DNA from: Mycobacterium avium subsp. avium
GTDB lineage: Bacteria; Actinomycetota; Actinomycetes; Mycobacteriales; Mycobacteriaceae
NCBI RefSeq assembly: GCF_009741445.1
Contig: NZ_CP046507.1
Coordinates: 2,232,001 to 2,296,000, forward strand
DNA: 64,000 nucleotides
Direction of reading: 5' to 3'
Shown: in pieces, positions 39,399-49,080 of the stretch
Layout of the letters: each line of letters starts with the position of its first letter
Numbering within the stretch: the stretch's first letter is position 1
The notes under the pieces: model-generated
Seen by the model: the letters and a program-made list of their open reading frames with translations, nothing else
Databases searched by the model: none
What the model was told of the DNA's origin: nothing
Made by a program: the position numbers and the translations under genes

Positions 39399-40669
39399 CT
39401 CGGGGCACCCGGCGACGCGACGGGGGCGGCCCCGGGCTGGGCGCCGTTGACCGGTTGCGGCAGCGGGGCGGCCGGGACCACCGGCTGGGGGGCCGCGCCC
39501 GGGCGGCCCAATTGCACCGGCACCGGCACCTCCGGCGGCAGCGGGGCGGGCAGCTGGCCGGGAGCCGGAACGGGCAAGCCCCCCAATGGAATCGAGACCT
39601 CCGCGGGGGCCGGAGCCACCGCCGGCCCGGCCGGCATCGGCAGCCCCGGCATCGGCAGCCCGGGCGTCAGGCCCGGCGGGCGACCGGTGGCCGGGCCGGT
39701 GGGCATGGCGGGCGATGCGGGTGGCACAGCGGCGACCGGACCGCCGGGCAGCGCGGGCGGCGCGGCGACGGGACCGCCGGGCACACCGGGCGGCGTGCCC
39801 GGGACCGGGGGAACCGCCGGCGCCAGGTGTTGACCGCCCAGCGTGGAGGCGCCGTCCGGCGCGCGCAGCAGCGCCTCGGGCCCGGACCTGGCCGGGACGG
39901 GTCCGCCGGGGGCGGGCTCCACCCGGATCGGGACCTCGGCGGCCGGCGGCGCCGGCTTCGGCGGCTGCGGCGCCTCGTCGGGCAGCTTGCTGTTCAGCGG
40001 CGGCGGCGGCACCCCGTCGGCCGGCTTGGGTGTGCCGACCACCACCCAGTTGCCGGACGGATCCTGGACCAGGTGCGCGGTGTCCCGGGTCGGGATCATG
40101 CCCTGCTTGCGGGCCGCCTCGGCCAGCGCGGGTGCGGCCTCCGCCTCGCGCACGTCGCGCTCCAGCGCCTCCTTCTGCTGCTGCAGCAACCGGGTCCGCT
40201 CCCGGGCGTGGCTGAGCTTGTAGGAGCGCTCGGCGGAGTCGGTGGACAGCCACAGGGTGAGCCCGAGCCCGACGCCCAGCGCACCGATGACCAGGACGAC
40301 GAACGGGACCTTGCTGGCCAGGGTGCGCGGCCGCAGGTCGATCGCTGCCAGCCGGGCGGCCAGCCGCTCGGTCAGCCGGGGCCGAACGACCTTGGGCGCC
40401 TTGGCTTTACGAGCCTTCGCCCGCGCCTTGGCCTGGCTGGTGTTCTTGGGCCGGGCCGATCGCTCGGCCGGCCGCGCGACGGGGCTGGTCTGCGGACCCG
40501 GCTTGGGCGCGCGGGATTCCCGGGTGGGCGCGGAGGCCGGGCCGCCGCGGGCGCGCCGCGCCGCGCCGGCGTCGGCCGCCGGACGCCTGCCGCGGCGGGC
40601 GGAACCGTCGCGGGCGCCCCGACGATCGCTGCCGCCGCGCCGTTTCGCCGTCTCGCGCTCTGCTTTCAT
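39395..40669 (-). CDS. ftsL: FtsL-like division protein with large Pro-rich domain (Rv2164c type)
   Basis: The 424-aa bitopic protein. A strongly basic Ala/Arg/Lys cytoplasmic N-terminus (1-115) precedes one membrane helix (about 118-141, VPFVVLVIGALGVGLGLTLW), then a short FtsL-type coiled coil (RTRLLQQQKEALERDVREA) and the family-typical GMIPTRDTAHLV. The last 215 or so residues are Pro/Ala/Gly-rich (more than a third proline in places) with internal PGLPMPGLPMPAGPA repeats, probably an extended periplasmic or wall-spanning segment. ATG 40669 shares a base with the rsmH stop. Being the FtsL orthologue is inferred from position and topology. Confidence 0.85.
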   Translation of the reverse strand: MKAERETAKRRGGSDRRGARDGSARRGRRPAADAGAARRARGGPASAPTRESRAPKPGPQTSPVARPAERSARPKNTSQAKARAKARKAKAPKVVRPRLTERLAARLAAIDLRPRTLASKVPFVVLVIGALGVGLGLTLWLSTDSAERSYKLSHARERTRLLQQQKEALERDVREAEAAPALAEAARKQGMIPTRDTAHLVQDPSGNWVVVGTPKPADGVPPPPLNSKLPDEAPQPPKPAPPAAEVPIRVEPAPGGPVPARSGPEALLRAPDGASTLGGQHLAPAVPPVPGTPPGVPGGPVAAPPALPGGPVAAVPPASPAMPTGPATGRPPGLTPGLPMPGLPMPAGPAVAPAPAEVSIPLGGLPVPAPGQLPAPLPPEVPVPVQLGRPGAAPQPVVPAAPLPQPVNGAQPGAAPVASPGAPR

Positions 40670-41829
40670 CAATCGCCTTTCCCGGTCGCCTGCGGTGCTT
40701 GCGTTCGTTGCAGGGCCCGCAATCGCACTGCGGCACTGCGCGGGTTGCGTTCGATCTCGGCGGCGTCGGCGCGTCCGGCGCCGTGGGTCAGGGCGCGGAA
40801 CCGTGGCTCGTGGCCGGGAAGTTCGACCGGCAGGTCCACCGGGGTGCGGGAGGCGACCGCCTGGGCGAACAACCGCTTGACGATCCGGTCCTCCAGGGAC
40901 TGGTAGGCCAGCACCACGATCCGCCCGTCGACGGCGAGCGCGTCCAGCGCGGCCGGAAGCGCGCAGCGCAGCGTGTCCAGTTCGTCGTTGACGGCGATCC
41001 GCAGGGCCTGGAACGTGCGTTTGGCCGGGTGCCCGCCGGTGCGCCGGGCCGGTGCCGGAATGGCTTGGTAGAGAAGGGAAACCAGGTCCGCAGTGGAGGT
41101 GAACGGCTCTTTGGCGCGGCGGCGCACGATCTGCGCGGCGATCCGGCGCGCGAACCGCTCCTCGCCGTAGCGGTGCAAGATGTCCGCCAGCTCGGCCTCG
41201 TCGTAGGTGTTGAGGATGTCGGCCGCGGTCAGCGGCGATCCCGGGTCCATCCGCATGTCCAGCGGGGCGTCCTGGGCGTAGGCGAAGCCCCGCTCGGGGC
41301 GATCCAGCTGCATCGACGACACCCCGAGGTCGAACAGTATCCCGTCGACCGATTCGGTTGCGGCGTAACCGGATTCGGTCAGTGCCGCGGCGATGCCGTC
41401 GTAACGCGTGTGCACCAGGGTGATCCGGTCGGCGAACCGCGCCAGGCGTTCCCGGGCGATCTCGAGCGCGCTGGGATCGCGGTCGAGTGCGATCAGCCGC
41501 AGCCCGGGCAGGTCGGTCAGGAACCGTTCGGCGTGCCCGCCCGCGCCCAGGGTGGCGTCCAGCAGGACCGCGCCCGAGCCGTCGGGGTGACGACGGGTCA
41601 GTGCGGGGGTGAGCAGCTCGACGCAGCGCTCGAGCAGGACGGGCACGTGCCCGAAGTCCGGTGAATCGTCAACCACCGCAACGCCTCCCCGGATCGGGCG
41701 AGCTGCCCCTGCATCGAGGTCCCTGTCCGAAGGCACGAACCTGGCGTTGGGGAAGTACGCCAGGGTCGGTTCGGGCAGAGGCCACGTTGCACGGGCATGC
41801 GCCTCAGATGATGTCGCCGAGTGCTTCAT
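40669..41829 (-). CDS. rsmH: 16S rRNA (cytosine1402-N4)-methyltransferase
   Basis: The 386-aa SAM-dependent enzyme, formerly MraW. Signatures: [28 protein letters not shown] (SAM loop), [41 protein letters not shown] 41829 starts within the last codons of mraZ (26-bp overlap) and gives a slightly longer N-terminus than the M. tuberculosis homologue, with the shared segment [14 protein letters not shown]. Longer upstream starts would overlap mraZ further and were not taken. The cytosolic role in fine-tuning the P site is established for the family. Confidence 0.94.
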   Translation of the reverse strand: MKHSATSSEAHARATWPLPEPTLAYFPNARFVPSDRDLDAGAARPIRGGVAVVDDSPDFGHVPVLLERCVELLTPALTRRHPDGSGAVLLDATLGAGGHAERFLTDLPGLRLIALDRDPSALEIARERLARFADRITLVHTRYDGIAAALTESGYAATESVDGILFDLGVSSMQLDRPERGFAYAQDAPLDMRMDPGSPLTAADILNTYDEAELADILHRYGEERFARRIAAQIVRRRAKEPFTSTADLVSLLYQAIPAPARRTGGHPAKRTFQALRIAVNDELDTLRCALPAALDALAVDGRIVVLAYQSLEDRIVKRLFAQAVASRTPVDLPVELPGHEPRFRALTHGAGRADAAEIERNPRSAAVRLRALQRTQAPQATGKGD

Positions 41830-42235
41830 CGCTTGCCGCGGAGAAGTTCTCTTCGTGGGTCTGCTGGTAGTCCTGCCAGGCCTGGGCATCCCAGATTTCC
41901 AGGTAGTCGACCGCCCCGATCACCACGCAGTCCTTGGACAGGCTCGCGTAACGACGGTGGTCGGCCGACAAGGTGATGCGGCCCTGGGCGTCGGGATGCT
42001 GTTCGTCGGTGCCGGCGGCGAGGTTGCGCAGGAACGCCCGGGCGTCCGGGTTGCTCTTGGAGGCCTTGCTCGCCCGGCGGGCCAGTTGCTCGAATTCCGC
42101 CCGCGGGTAGACGGCGAGGCTGTGGTCCTGGCTCTTGGTGACCATCAACCCCCCTGCCAGTGCGTCGCGGAACTTGGCGGGCAACGTCAGCCGCCCCTTG
42201 TCGTCGAGTTTGGGCGTGTAGGTGCCGAGAAACAC
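41804..42235 (-). CDS. mraZ: Transcriptional regulator MraZ
   Basis: The 143-aa protein has two SpoVT/AbrB-type half domains, each starting with a DxxGR motif: [13 protein letters not shown] and [13 protein letters not shown]. MraZ rings bind repeated TGGGN boxes and autoregulate the dcw operon. GTG 42235 is preceded by GGGAGGTGAG at good spacing. A matching three-box operator lies just upstream (42282-42306). It is the first gene of the leftward cell wall and division cluster. Confidence 0.97.
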   Translation of the reverse strand: MFLGTYTPKLDDKGRLTLPAKFRDALAGGLMVTKSQDHSLAVYPRAEFEQLARRASKASKSNPDARAFLRNLAAGTDEQHPDAQGRITLSADHRRYASLSKDCVVIGAVDYLEIWDAQAWQDYQQTHEENFSAASDEALGDII

Positions 42236-42275
42236 CAGCTCACCTCCCGTTCGAGGTCACCCAAACACTGCAGCC

Positions 42276-42281
42276 ACCATA
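42276..42281 (-). promoter_or_regulatory. Candidate -10 element of mraZ promoter
   Basis: TATGGT on the minus strand (42281-42276) fits the mycobacterial -10 pattern TANNNT and would give a leader of about 35 nt before the mraZ GTG. It directly abuts the MraZ boxes, so bound MraZ would cover the promoter spacer and -35. Confidence 0.5.
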
Positions 42282-42306
42282 CCCCACAATCCCCCACTTC
42301 GCCCCA
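42282..42306 (-). promoter_or_regulatory. MraZ operator: three TGGGG boxes at 10-bp spacing
   Basis: On the minus strand TGGGG occurs at 42306-42302, 42296-42292 and 42286-42282, each pair separated by exactly five bases. This is the established MraZ-binding pattern (TGGGN repeats, one per helical turn). It lies about 47-71 bp upstream of mraZ and next to a -10 like hexamer, so autorepression is the likely effect. Confidence 0.85.
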
Positions 42307-42626
42307 TTCCGTGGGTGTCGGGGTGGCGTTTTTCGGGTTGTCCGACGTCAAAAGGAGAACATTGTGGCCGCCGGGGTGTGTCGCCGCCCTGCTGCGGCGT
42401 CTTTCGGGACGCCGCTATCACCTTGTTGACCAGGCGAAATGCCGCGGGTGGGGAAACGTGGGGATTTCCGGTGGGGCGCAGTGGGGGTAATGGGCGGCCC
42501 GCGCCTCGGTTGGGGATCGATTGGGACGCAAAACGGCATCGACGGTTGCGCGCCGCCCAGCCTCGCCGTCAGCCCTCGGCGGCCACCGGAGTCGGCCCTC
42601 GGCGGCCACCGGGGCCGGGAAAACAA
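42307..42626. other. Intergenic region upstream of mraZ operator
   Basis: No gene is supported in this roughly 320-bp stretch. It contains a direct repeat CCTCGGCGGCCACCGG (near 42575-42620, two copies) and G-rich sequence. It separates the dcw promoter from the terminator of the DUF3040 gene. Confidence 0.4.
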
Positions 42627-42655
42627 CGCGGGGCAGCCGACTCGGCTGCCCCGCG
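42627..42655 (-). terminator. Intrinsic terminator of the DUF3040 gene
   Basis: A perfect 13-bp stem, CGCGGGGCAGCCG/CGGCTGCCCCGCG, with a 3-nt loop lies 17 bp past the stop codon of the leftward DUF3040 gene. On the minus strand it is followed by TTGTTTT, giving a classic hairpin plus U-rich tail, which is uncommon in mycobacteria. It insulates the dcw promoter from upstream transcription. Confidence 0.8.
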
Positions 42656-42671
42656 GGTGTGTGGGTGGACG

Positions 42672-43073
42672 TCAGTCGTCGAAGCGGCGGCGGAAGCGAT
42701 CCTCCATCCGGCTGGTGAACGAGCCTCCACTCCTGTTGCGGCGCTGCCGCAGCGAGGTGGGGGCCGAGCCGGACAGGTCGGGCCGGCCGGGCAACCGTGG
42801 ACCGGTGATGGCGAACACCACACCGCCGAACATCACGATGAACCCGAAGACGCTGAGGATCGGGAAGTTTCCGATCATCGTGGCCTTGAAGGCCACCCCG
42901 GAAACCAGCATTGCCAGACCGATGACGAACAACGCCACGCCCTGCAGACGCCGACGCGCGGTGGGCGCGCGGAACCCTCCGCCCCGGACGCTCGAAGCGA
43001 ACTTGGGGTCTTCGGCGTAGAGAGCGCTCTCGATCTGATCGAGCATCCGCTGCTCATGATCGGAGAGTGGCAT
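42672..43073 (-). CDS. DUF3040 small membrane protein (Rv2169c type)
   Basis: The 133-aa protein. The family N-terminus MPLSDHEQRMLDQIESALY carries a conserved acidic/aromatic patch. Two membrane helices follow (about 46-67 and 73-92: LQGVALFVIGLAMLVSGVAF and FPILSVFGFIVMFGGVVFAI), then a basic Arg/Ser tail (RMEDRFRRRFDD). ATG 43073 has GGAGGGACGA upstream, fixing the start. Function is unknown; DUF3040 proteins are common near dcw clusters in actinobacteria. A strong terminator follows. Confidence 0.87.
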   Translation of the reverse strand: MPLSDHEQRMLDQIESALYAEDPKFASSVRGGGFRAPTARRRLQGVALFVIGLAMLVSGVAFKATMIGNFPILSVFGFIVMFGGVVFAITGPRLPGRPDLSGSAPTSLRQRRNRSGGSFTSRMEDRFRRRFDD

Positions 43074-43247
43074 TCGTCCCTCCTTGCCGACAAGTTGACA
43101 CGTGACTATCGGTAGCACGCGGATGCCCGTTGCGCGGGCAACTAATTGAATGATACGAGGTCGATCTGCCCCATACCACTGGTTCCGCGCCGATTCTATC
43201 CCGCCCGCATCCGGGCACCCCGCCGGACCGCAACGCCCGTGCGCTAC

Positions 43248-43303
43248 AACCGGCTTCCCGAACCGGCTCCCGAACCGGCTTCCGAAACCGGCTTCCGAAA
43301 CCG
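43248..43303. repeat. 12-13-bp tandem repeats, about 4.5 copies
   Basis: Four consecutive units of AACCGGCTTCC(G/C)(A/G) type followed by a partial fifth. They lie between the divergent DUF3040 and GNAT genes. They look like a variable-number tandem repeat; no protein is encoded. Confidence 0.75.
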
Positions 43304-43416
43304 GGTGCGCCGACCGCTTACCGACCGCCGCGCCCGCGTCCGATAATGATCGCTAGCGGCCCGGTCCCACGGAGACCATTTCCGGGGCGACCCCGACACC
43401 GCGAAGCAACGGATCC

Positions 43417-43453
43417 CTGGACGAGATCGCTGGACGAGATCGCTGGATGAGGA
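43417..43453. repeat. 13-bp tandem repeat, nearly 3 copies
   Basis: CTGGACGAGATCG occurs twice in tandem plus a diverged third copy (CTGGATGAGGA) ending just upstream of the GNAT start. The last copy contains the GAGGAGG used as ribosome binding site, so repeat number would set the distance from promoter to start. Confidence 0.65.
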
Positions 43454-43465
43454 GGGCACCGCGGG

Positions 43466-44068
43466 TTGGCGATATTCCTCATCGATCTGCTCCCCCACGA
43501 CATGGAGCGCCGACTCGGCGACGCCCTGGCGGTGTACGTGGACGCGATGCGATACCCGCGCGGCACCGAGAACCAGCGCGCCGCCATGTGGCTGGAACAC
43601 ATCCGGCGCCGCGGCTGGCAAGGGGCGGCCGTCGTCGAGGCCGAGGTGGACTACGACGATCAGATGCCGTCGGCCGAAGAGTTGGCCAGCGCCCCGCTGC
43701 TCGGCGTGGCCTACGGCTACCCCGGGGCGCCGGGGCAATGGTGGCAGCAGCAGGTGGTGCTGGGTCTGCAGCGCGGCGGCTCTCCGCCGCAGGAGATCGC
43801 CCGGCTGATGAACGATTATTTCGAGCTGACCGAGCTGCACATCCACCCCCGCGCCCAAGGCCGCGGGCTCGGCGAGGCGCTGGCGCGACGGCTGCTCGCC
43901 GGTCGCGCGGAAAAGAACGTGCTGCTGTCCACACCGGAAACCAACGGCGAGCCCAACCGCGCCTGGCGGCTGTACCGGCGGCTGGGTTTCACCGACATCA
44001 TCCGCCGCTACCACTTCGCCGGCGACCCCCGGCCGTTCGCGATCCTGGGCCGCGAACTCCCGCTGTGA
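43466..44068 (+). CDS. GNAT family N-acetyltransferase (Rv2170 type)
   Basis: The 200-aa protein has a C-terminal GNAT fold: acetyl-CoA pyrophosphate loop in HPRAQGRGLGEALARRLL (near residues 130-147), preceded by beta strand TELHI and followed by NRAWRLYRRLGFTDI. The N-terminal 70 residues are family-specific. The start is TTG 43466, preceded by GAGGAGG. M. tuberculosis Rv2170 has been reported to acetylate metabolic enzymes (recalled, unverified); acceptor here unknown. Co-oriented with lppM, 119 bp upstream of its chosen start. Confidence 0.88.
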   Translation: MAIFLIDLLPHDMERRLGDALAVYVDAMRYPRGTENQRAAMWLEHIRRRGWQGAAVVEAEVDYDDQMPSAEELASAPLLGVAYGYPGAPGQWWQQQVVLGLQRGGSPPQEIARLMNDYFELTELHIHPRAQGRGLGEALARRLLAGRAEKNVLLSTPETNGEPNRAWRLYRRLGFTDIIRRYHFAGDPRPFAILGRELPL

Positions 44069-44187
44069 CACCGCAACATTCGGCACGCGACCCAAGGCTG
44101 CACTGAGCGGCACGGCGGATCTGGCACGATGACCTGGTGCGCGCCCGCCCTGCCCCGCCCCGCCGCCGCGGATCCCAGGCCGCCCGG

Positions 44188-44868
44188 ATGCGACGGCGGC
44201 GCCTGCTGGCCTTCGCGATGCTGCTGCTGGTGGTGCCGCTGGCCACCGGATGCCTGCGCGTGCGCGCCTCGCTCACCATCTCCCCCGACGACCTGGTGTC
44301 CGGCGAGATCGTCGCCGCCGCGAAACCCAAGACTCCCAAGGACACCGGCCCGCAGCTGGACAGCAACAACTTGCCGTTCAGCCAGAAGGTGGCGGTGTCG
44401 AACTACGACAGCGACGGTTACGTCGGCTCCCAGGCGGTGTTCTCGGACCTGACGTTCGCCGAGCTGCCGCAGCTGGCCAACATGAACTCCGACGCCGCCG
44501 GGGTCAACCTGTCGCTGCGCCGCAACGGCAACCTGGTGCTCCTGGAGGGCCGGGCGGACCTGACCTCGCTGACCGACCCGGAGGCCGACGTCGAGCTGAC
44601 GGTGGCCTTTCCCGGCGTGGTGACCTCGACCAACGGCGACCGGGTGGAGCCCGACGTGGTGTCCTGGAAGCTCAAGCCGGGCGTGGTGAGCACCATGACC
44701 GCCCAGGCCCGCTACACCGACCCCAACACCCGGTCATTCACCGGCGCGGTGGTGTGGCTGGGCATCGCGTCCTTCGCTGCGGCCGGGGTGGTGGGGCTGC
44801 TGGCCTGGGTCAGCCGGGACCGGTCACCGCGGTTGACCGCCCCGCGCGACCAACCCCCACCCGAATAG
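44188..44868 (+). CDS. lppM: Lipoprotein LppM
   Basis: The 226-aa predicted lipoprotein has signal MRRRRLLAFAMLLLVVPLAT and lipobox LATGC. A conserved beta-rich domain (RVRASLTISPDDLVSGEIVA) follows, with a C-terminal transmembrane helix (VVWLGIASFAAAGVVGLLAW) and short basic tail. LppM in M. tuberculosis is associated with phagosome trafficking and PIM-like ligand binding (recalled). ATG 44188 gives the family length and a clean signal; GTG 44137 would add 17 basic residues, and a CACGAT hexamer 6 nt upstream of it leaves that start possible. Confidence 0.87.
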   Translation: MRRRRLLAFAMLLLVVPLATGCLRVRASLTISPDDLVSGEIVAAAKPKTPKDTGPQLDSNNLPFSQKVAVSNYDSDGYVGSQAVFSDLTFAELPQLANMNSDAAGVNLSLRRNGNLVLLEGRADLTSLTDPEADVELTVAFPGVVTSTNGDRVEPDVVSWKLKPGVVSTMTAQARYTDPNTRSFTGAVVWLGIASFAAAGVVGLLAWVSRDRSPRLTAPRDQPPPE

Positions 44869-44871
44869 CCC

Positions 44872-45765
44872 CTAGCTCGGCCGGGGCGACCAGTAGGCCA
44901 GCATCTCGGCGAAGGTCTGAAACGCCGGGCCGGAAATCCCGTAGGTCGCCTCCAGGTGGATGCTCAGCGGGAAGCCGAGGTCGCCGACGCCGTCGATGAC
45001 GCGCTTGTACAGGTCGACCATCTGCCGGCGCTTCTGCGCCGGTTCGCTGGCGGCCAGCGTCTTGACGAACTCCTGCTCGCGGGCCACCGCGGCGTTGCCC
45101 GGGTCCTGGATCAGCCAGTTGATCAGCCCGACCCGGCTCTCCATCTTCGGCACGAAGCCGAAGGACAGCAGGATCTCCGGCCGGTGGTCGGTCTGCCTGG
45201 CGAACTCGCGCAGAAACCCCACGATCGCGTCGGAGTACAGCAGCTGCGTCATGCCGTAGGTGGCGCCGCGGTCGCACTTGAAGCTGAAGCGGCCCTGTTC
45301 GCCGTCGCGGGTGGGGATCAGGATGACGCCGCGGTTGGTCACCAGGTCGCGGTAGATCGACAGGGCGTCGGTGGGGGCGACCCCGGAGCCCTCGCCGTCG
45401 TTCATGGTGCGCGGCACGCCGACGAACACCACGCCTTCCATGCCGGCCGAGCACAGCTCGGTCAGGCGTCCGTGCAGCGACTGTTCGTCCATGAACGCGG
45501 TGACCTGGGTGCACAAGCCCTTGATCCCCGGCAGTTCCGGTTTGACGACCGACCAGAAGTCCAGCACGTCCAGCTTGGGCTTCATCGGAACCGGGCGATC
45601 GTCGTCCTCGGCGATGATGCCGGGAATCATCACGTGCCGGATCCGGCCGTCCAGACCCGACTCCGCGGAATGCCGCACCACTTTGTGCGCCTCTTCGAGT
45701 GCCCGCTCCCGACCTTCGTCGGCGTTGGGTGGCACCAGCTCGAGCGCAATGGTGTTGAGGGTCAC
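44872..45765 (-). CDS. MTHFR-like methylenetetrahydrofolate reductase family protein (Rv2172c type)
   Basis: The 297-aa TIM-barrel-like protein. Conserved segments include ALELVPPN, IRHVMIPGIIAEDDDRPV, GVPRTMNDGEGSGVAPTDA, KCDRGATYGMTQLLYSD, and SFGFVPKMESRVGLINWLI. M. tuberculosis Rv2172c and relatives have been described as flavin-independent, non-canonical MTHFR enzymes (from memory); sequence alone suggests folate-barrel similarity only. GTG 45765 is supported by GGAGAG 8 nt upstream. It converges with lppM, 3 bp apart. Confidence 0.82.
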   Translation of the reverse strand: MTLNTIALELVPPNADEGRERALEEAHKVVRHSAESGLDGRIRHVMIPGIIAEDDDRPVPMKPKLDVLDFWSVVKPELPGIKGLCTQVTAFMDEQSLHGRLTELCSAGMEGVVFVGVPRTMNDGEGSGVAPTDALSIYRDLVTNRGVILIPTRDGEQGRFSFKCDRGATYGMTQLLYSDAIVGFLREFARQTDHRPEILLSFGFVPKMESRVGLINWLIQDPGNAAVAREQEFVKTLAASEPAQKRRQMVDLYKRVIDGVGDLGFPLSIHLEATYGISGPAFQTFAEMLAYWSPRPS

Positions 45766-45868
45766 GCGGCTTCTCTCCATCCGACGGGTATTGGCCCGGG
45801 GCGTCTGCTGTGCGCGCACTGTCCGCGCCAGCCCCAGCGCACCCGCCAGCATAGGGGCGGGTTAGTGA

Positions 45869-47080
<1,212 letters not shown>

Positions 47081-47084
47081 ACCG

Positions 47085-48602
47085 ATGGCCACCGGAACCG
47101 ACACCCCGGCCGCCGACCCACCGGCGGCCAAACCCTCTCGCGGACAATGGTTTTCGCGGCTGAAGGCGTTCGCCGGTAGCGCCGACTCCGGCCCCGCGAA
47201 GCTGGGGATGTTGGGATCGGTGCTGATCACCCTGGGCGGGCTGGGAGCGGGCAGCACCCGTCAGCACGACCCGCTGCTCGAGTCGATTCACATGTCCTGG
47301 CTGCGTTTCGGCCACGGCCTGGTGCTGTCGTCGATCGTGCTGTGGACCGGCGTCGGCCTGATGCTGATCGCCTGGCTGAGCCTGGGCCGTCGCGTGTTGG
47401 CCGGCGAGGCAACCGAGTTCGTCATGAAGGCCACCACCGGCTTCTGGCTGGCGCCGCTGCTGGTGTCGGTGCCCGTGTTCAGCCGGGACACCTACTCGTA
47501 CCTGGCGCAGGGCGCGCTGCTGCGCGACGGCCTGGATCCCTACGCGGTCGGTCCGGTCGCGAACCCGAACAGCTTGCTGGACAACGTCAGTCCGATCTGG
47601 TCGATCACCACCGCACCCTATGGTCCGGTGTTCATCCTGGTGGCCAAGATCATCACCATCCTGGTCGGCAACAACGTGGTGGCGGGCACCGCGCTGCTGC
47701 GGCTGTGCATGCTGCCCGGCCTGGTGCTACTGATCTGGGCGACCCCCCGCCTGGCGCGCCACCTGGGCGCCGACGAGCCGACGGCGCTGTGGATTTGCGT
47801 GCTCAACCCGTTGGTGCTCATCCATCTGATGGGCGGGGTGCACAACGAGATGCTGATGGTCGGGTTGATGGCGGCCGGCATCGCGCTGACGTTCGGCGGC
47901 CGCCCCGTCGCCGGCGTCACGCTGATCACCGTCGCCATCGCGGTCAAGGCCACCGCCGGCATCGCACTGCCCTTCCTGGTGTGGGTGTGGGCGCGCCAAC
48001 TGCGCGATCGGCGCGGATATCGGCCGGTGCCAGCATTTTTCGCGGCCACCGCGGCCTCACTGCTGATCTTCGCGGTGGTGTTCGCCGCCCTGTCCGCGGT
48101 GGCCGGGGTGGGGCTGGGCTGGCTGACCGCACTGGCCGGATCGGTGAAGATCATCAACTGGCTGACCGTGCCGACCGCGGCCGCCAACCTGATCCACGCG
48201 ATCGGCAGCGGGTTCTTTCCGGTGAGTTTCTACCCGATATTGCGGGTCACCCGGCTGGTCGGCATCGCGATCATCGCGATCTCGCTGCCGCTGCTGTGGT
48301 GGCGGTTCCGCCGCGACGACCGCGACGCGCTCACCGGCATCGCGATCTCGATGCTGATCGTGGTGCTGTTCGTGCCCGCCGCGTTGCCGTGGTACTACTC
48401 GTGGCCGCTGGCCGTGCTGGCCCCGCTGGCGCAGTCCCGCCGCGCGGTGGCGATCATCGGCGGCCTGTCGACCTGGGTGATGGTGATCTTCAAACCCGAT
48501 GGCTCCCACGGCATGTACTCATGGCTGCACTTTTCGCTGGCCACCGCCGTCGCGCTGGTCGCCTGGTACAGCCTGTACCGGGTTCCGCAGCCGGCTCAGT
48601 AA
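47085..48602 (+). CDS. mptA: Alpha-1,6-mannosyltransferase MptA
   Basis: The 505-aa GT-C-fold, polytopic membrane mannosyltransferase elongates the distal mannan core of lipomannan/LAM using decaprenyl-phosphomannose. The extracytoplasmic loop with the catalytic aspartate is SRDTYSYLAQGALLRDGLDP, after the first helices; about 12 more helices follow. ATG 47085 is 4 nt after the idsA2 stop, so the pair forms an operon. Its end overlaps the convergent Rv2175c-like gene by 7 bp. Orthologue of M. tuberculosis Rv2174. Confidence 0.93.
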   Translation: MATGTDTPAADPPAAKPSRGQWFSRLKAFAGSADSGPAKLGMLGSVLITLGGLGAGSTRQHDPLLESIHMSWLRFGHGLVLSSIVLWTGVGLMLIAWLSLGRRVLAGEATEFVMKATTGFWLAPLLVSVPVFSRDTYSYLAQGALLRDGLDPYAVGPVANPNSLLDNVSPIWSITTAPYGPVFILVAKIITILVGNNVVAGTALLRLCMLPGLVLLIWATPRLARHLGADEPTALWICVLNPLVLIHLMGGVHNEMLMVGLMAAGIALTFGGRPVAGVTLITVAIAVKATAGIALPFLVWVWARQLRDRRGYRPVPAFFAATAASLLIFAVVFAALSAVAGVGLGWLTALAGSVKIINWLTVPTAAANLIHAIGSGFFPVSFYPILRVTRLVGIAIIAISLPLLWWRFRRDDRDALTGIAISMLIVVLFVPAALPWYYSWPLAVLAPLAQSRRAVAIIGGLSTWVMVIFKPDGSHGMYSWLHFSLATAVALVAWYSLYRVPQPAQ

Positions 48603-49060
48603 GCCATCGCCTGGGCCCGGCGCACGACTTCGCGGGCCTGGTGGGCGTGCAGCGCATCGACGGGGCGGGCATTGCTGATCGCGTCACGGCTGCCGTCCCG
48701 GGTCACCGTCAGCGACGGGTCCCGGGTGAACAACCAGCGCACGATCTCGGTGTCGCGATAGCCGCCGTCGTGCAGGATCGTCAGCAGCCCGGGCAGGCTC
48801 TTGACCACCTCGCCGGACTTGGTGAAGAACACCTGCGGCACCACCAGGGCCTCGCCGCGTCGGACCGCGACCAGGTGTCCCTCCCGGAGTTGCTGGTGCA
48901 CCTTGGTAACCGGGACTCCGAGCAATTCGGCGACCCTCGGCAAGTCGTAGATCGGCTCGTCGGGATCTAGCACATCGTCGCCGGCAGGAATACTGCTCAC
49001 TCGCGCAAGTGTAGGCGTTGATGCGCGCGTTGAGCCCGTGTTCCGGCGCCCAATCACCAC
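48596..49060 (-). CDS. Helix-turn-helix DNA-binding protein, PknL substrate type (Rv2175c)
   Basis: The 154-aa protein has a winged helix-turn-helix near its N-terminus (DLPRVAELLGVPVTKVHQQL, about 40-59) and a conserved C-terminal half ending VDALHAHQAREVVRRAQAMA. M. tuberculosis Rv2175c binds DNA and is phosphorylated by PknL, the divergently transcribed neighbour, which weakens binding. The 20-bp gap between the two starts means shared regulatory DNA. GTG 49060 and 49057 are equivalent starts; the segment before SIPAGDDVL is variable. Confidence 0.9.
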   Translation of the reverse strand: MVIGRRNTGSTRASTPTLARVSSIPAGDDVLDPDEPIYDLPRVAELLGVPVTKVHQQLREGHLVAVRRGEALVVPQVFFTKSGEVVKSLPGLLTILHDGGYRDTEIVRWLFTRDPSLTVTRDGSRDAISNARPVDALHAHQAREVVRRAQAMAY

Positions 49061-49068
49061 CTCGCCCC

Positions 49069-49074
49069 TACGAT
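49069..49074 (+). promoter_or_regulatory. Candidate -10 of a leaderless pknL promoter
   Basis: TACGAT fits TANNNT and ends 6 nt before the pknL GTG at 49081, placing transcription start on or next to the start codon. Leaderless mRNAs are common in mycobacteria. No clear -35. Confidence 0.45.
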
Positions 49075-49080
49075 GGCCCC

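Noticed and set aside
37416..39833. 805-aa rightward open frame antisense to pbpB and ftsL
   Set aside because: Shadow of pbpB; low-complexity Arg/His/Val composition and no domain.
39399..40253. Upstream extension of the PbpB frame to 948 aa
   Set aside because: It overlaps ftsL completely; GTG 39398 overlaps the ftsL stop and matches the family start.
43248..43303. Coding repeat of a PE/PPE or Gly-rich protein
   Set aside because: The unit length varies between 12 and 13 bp, so a frame cannot be kept.
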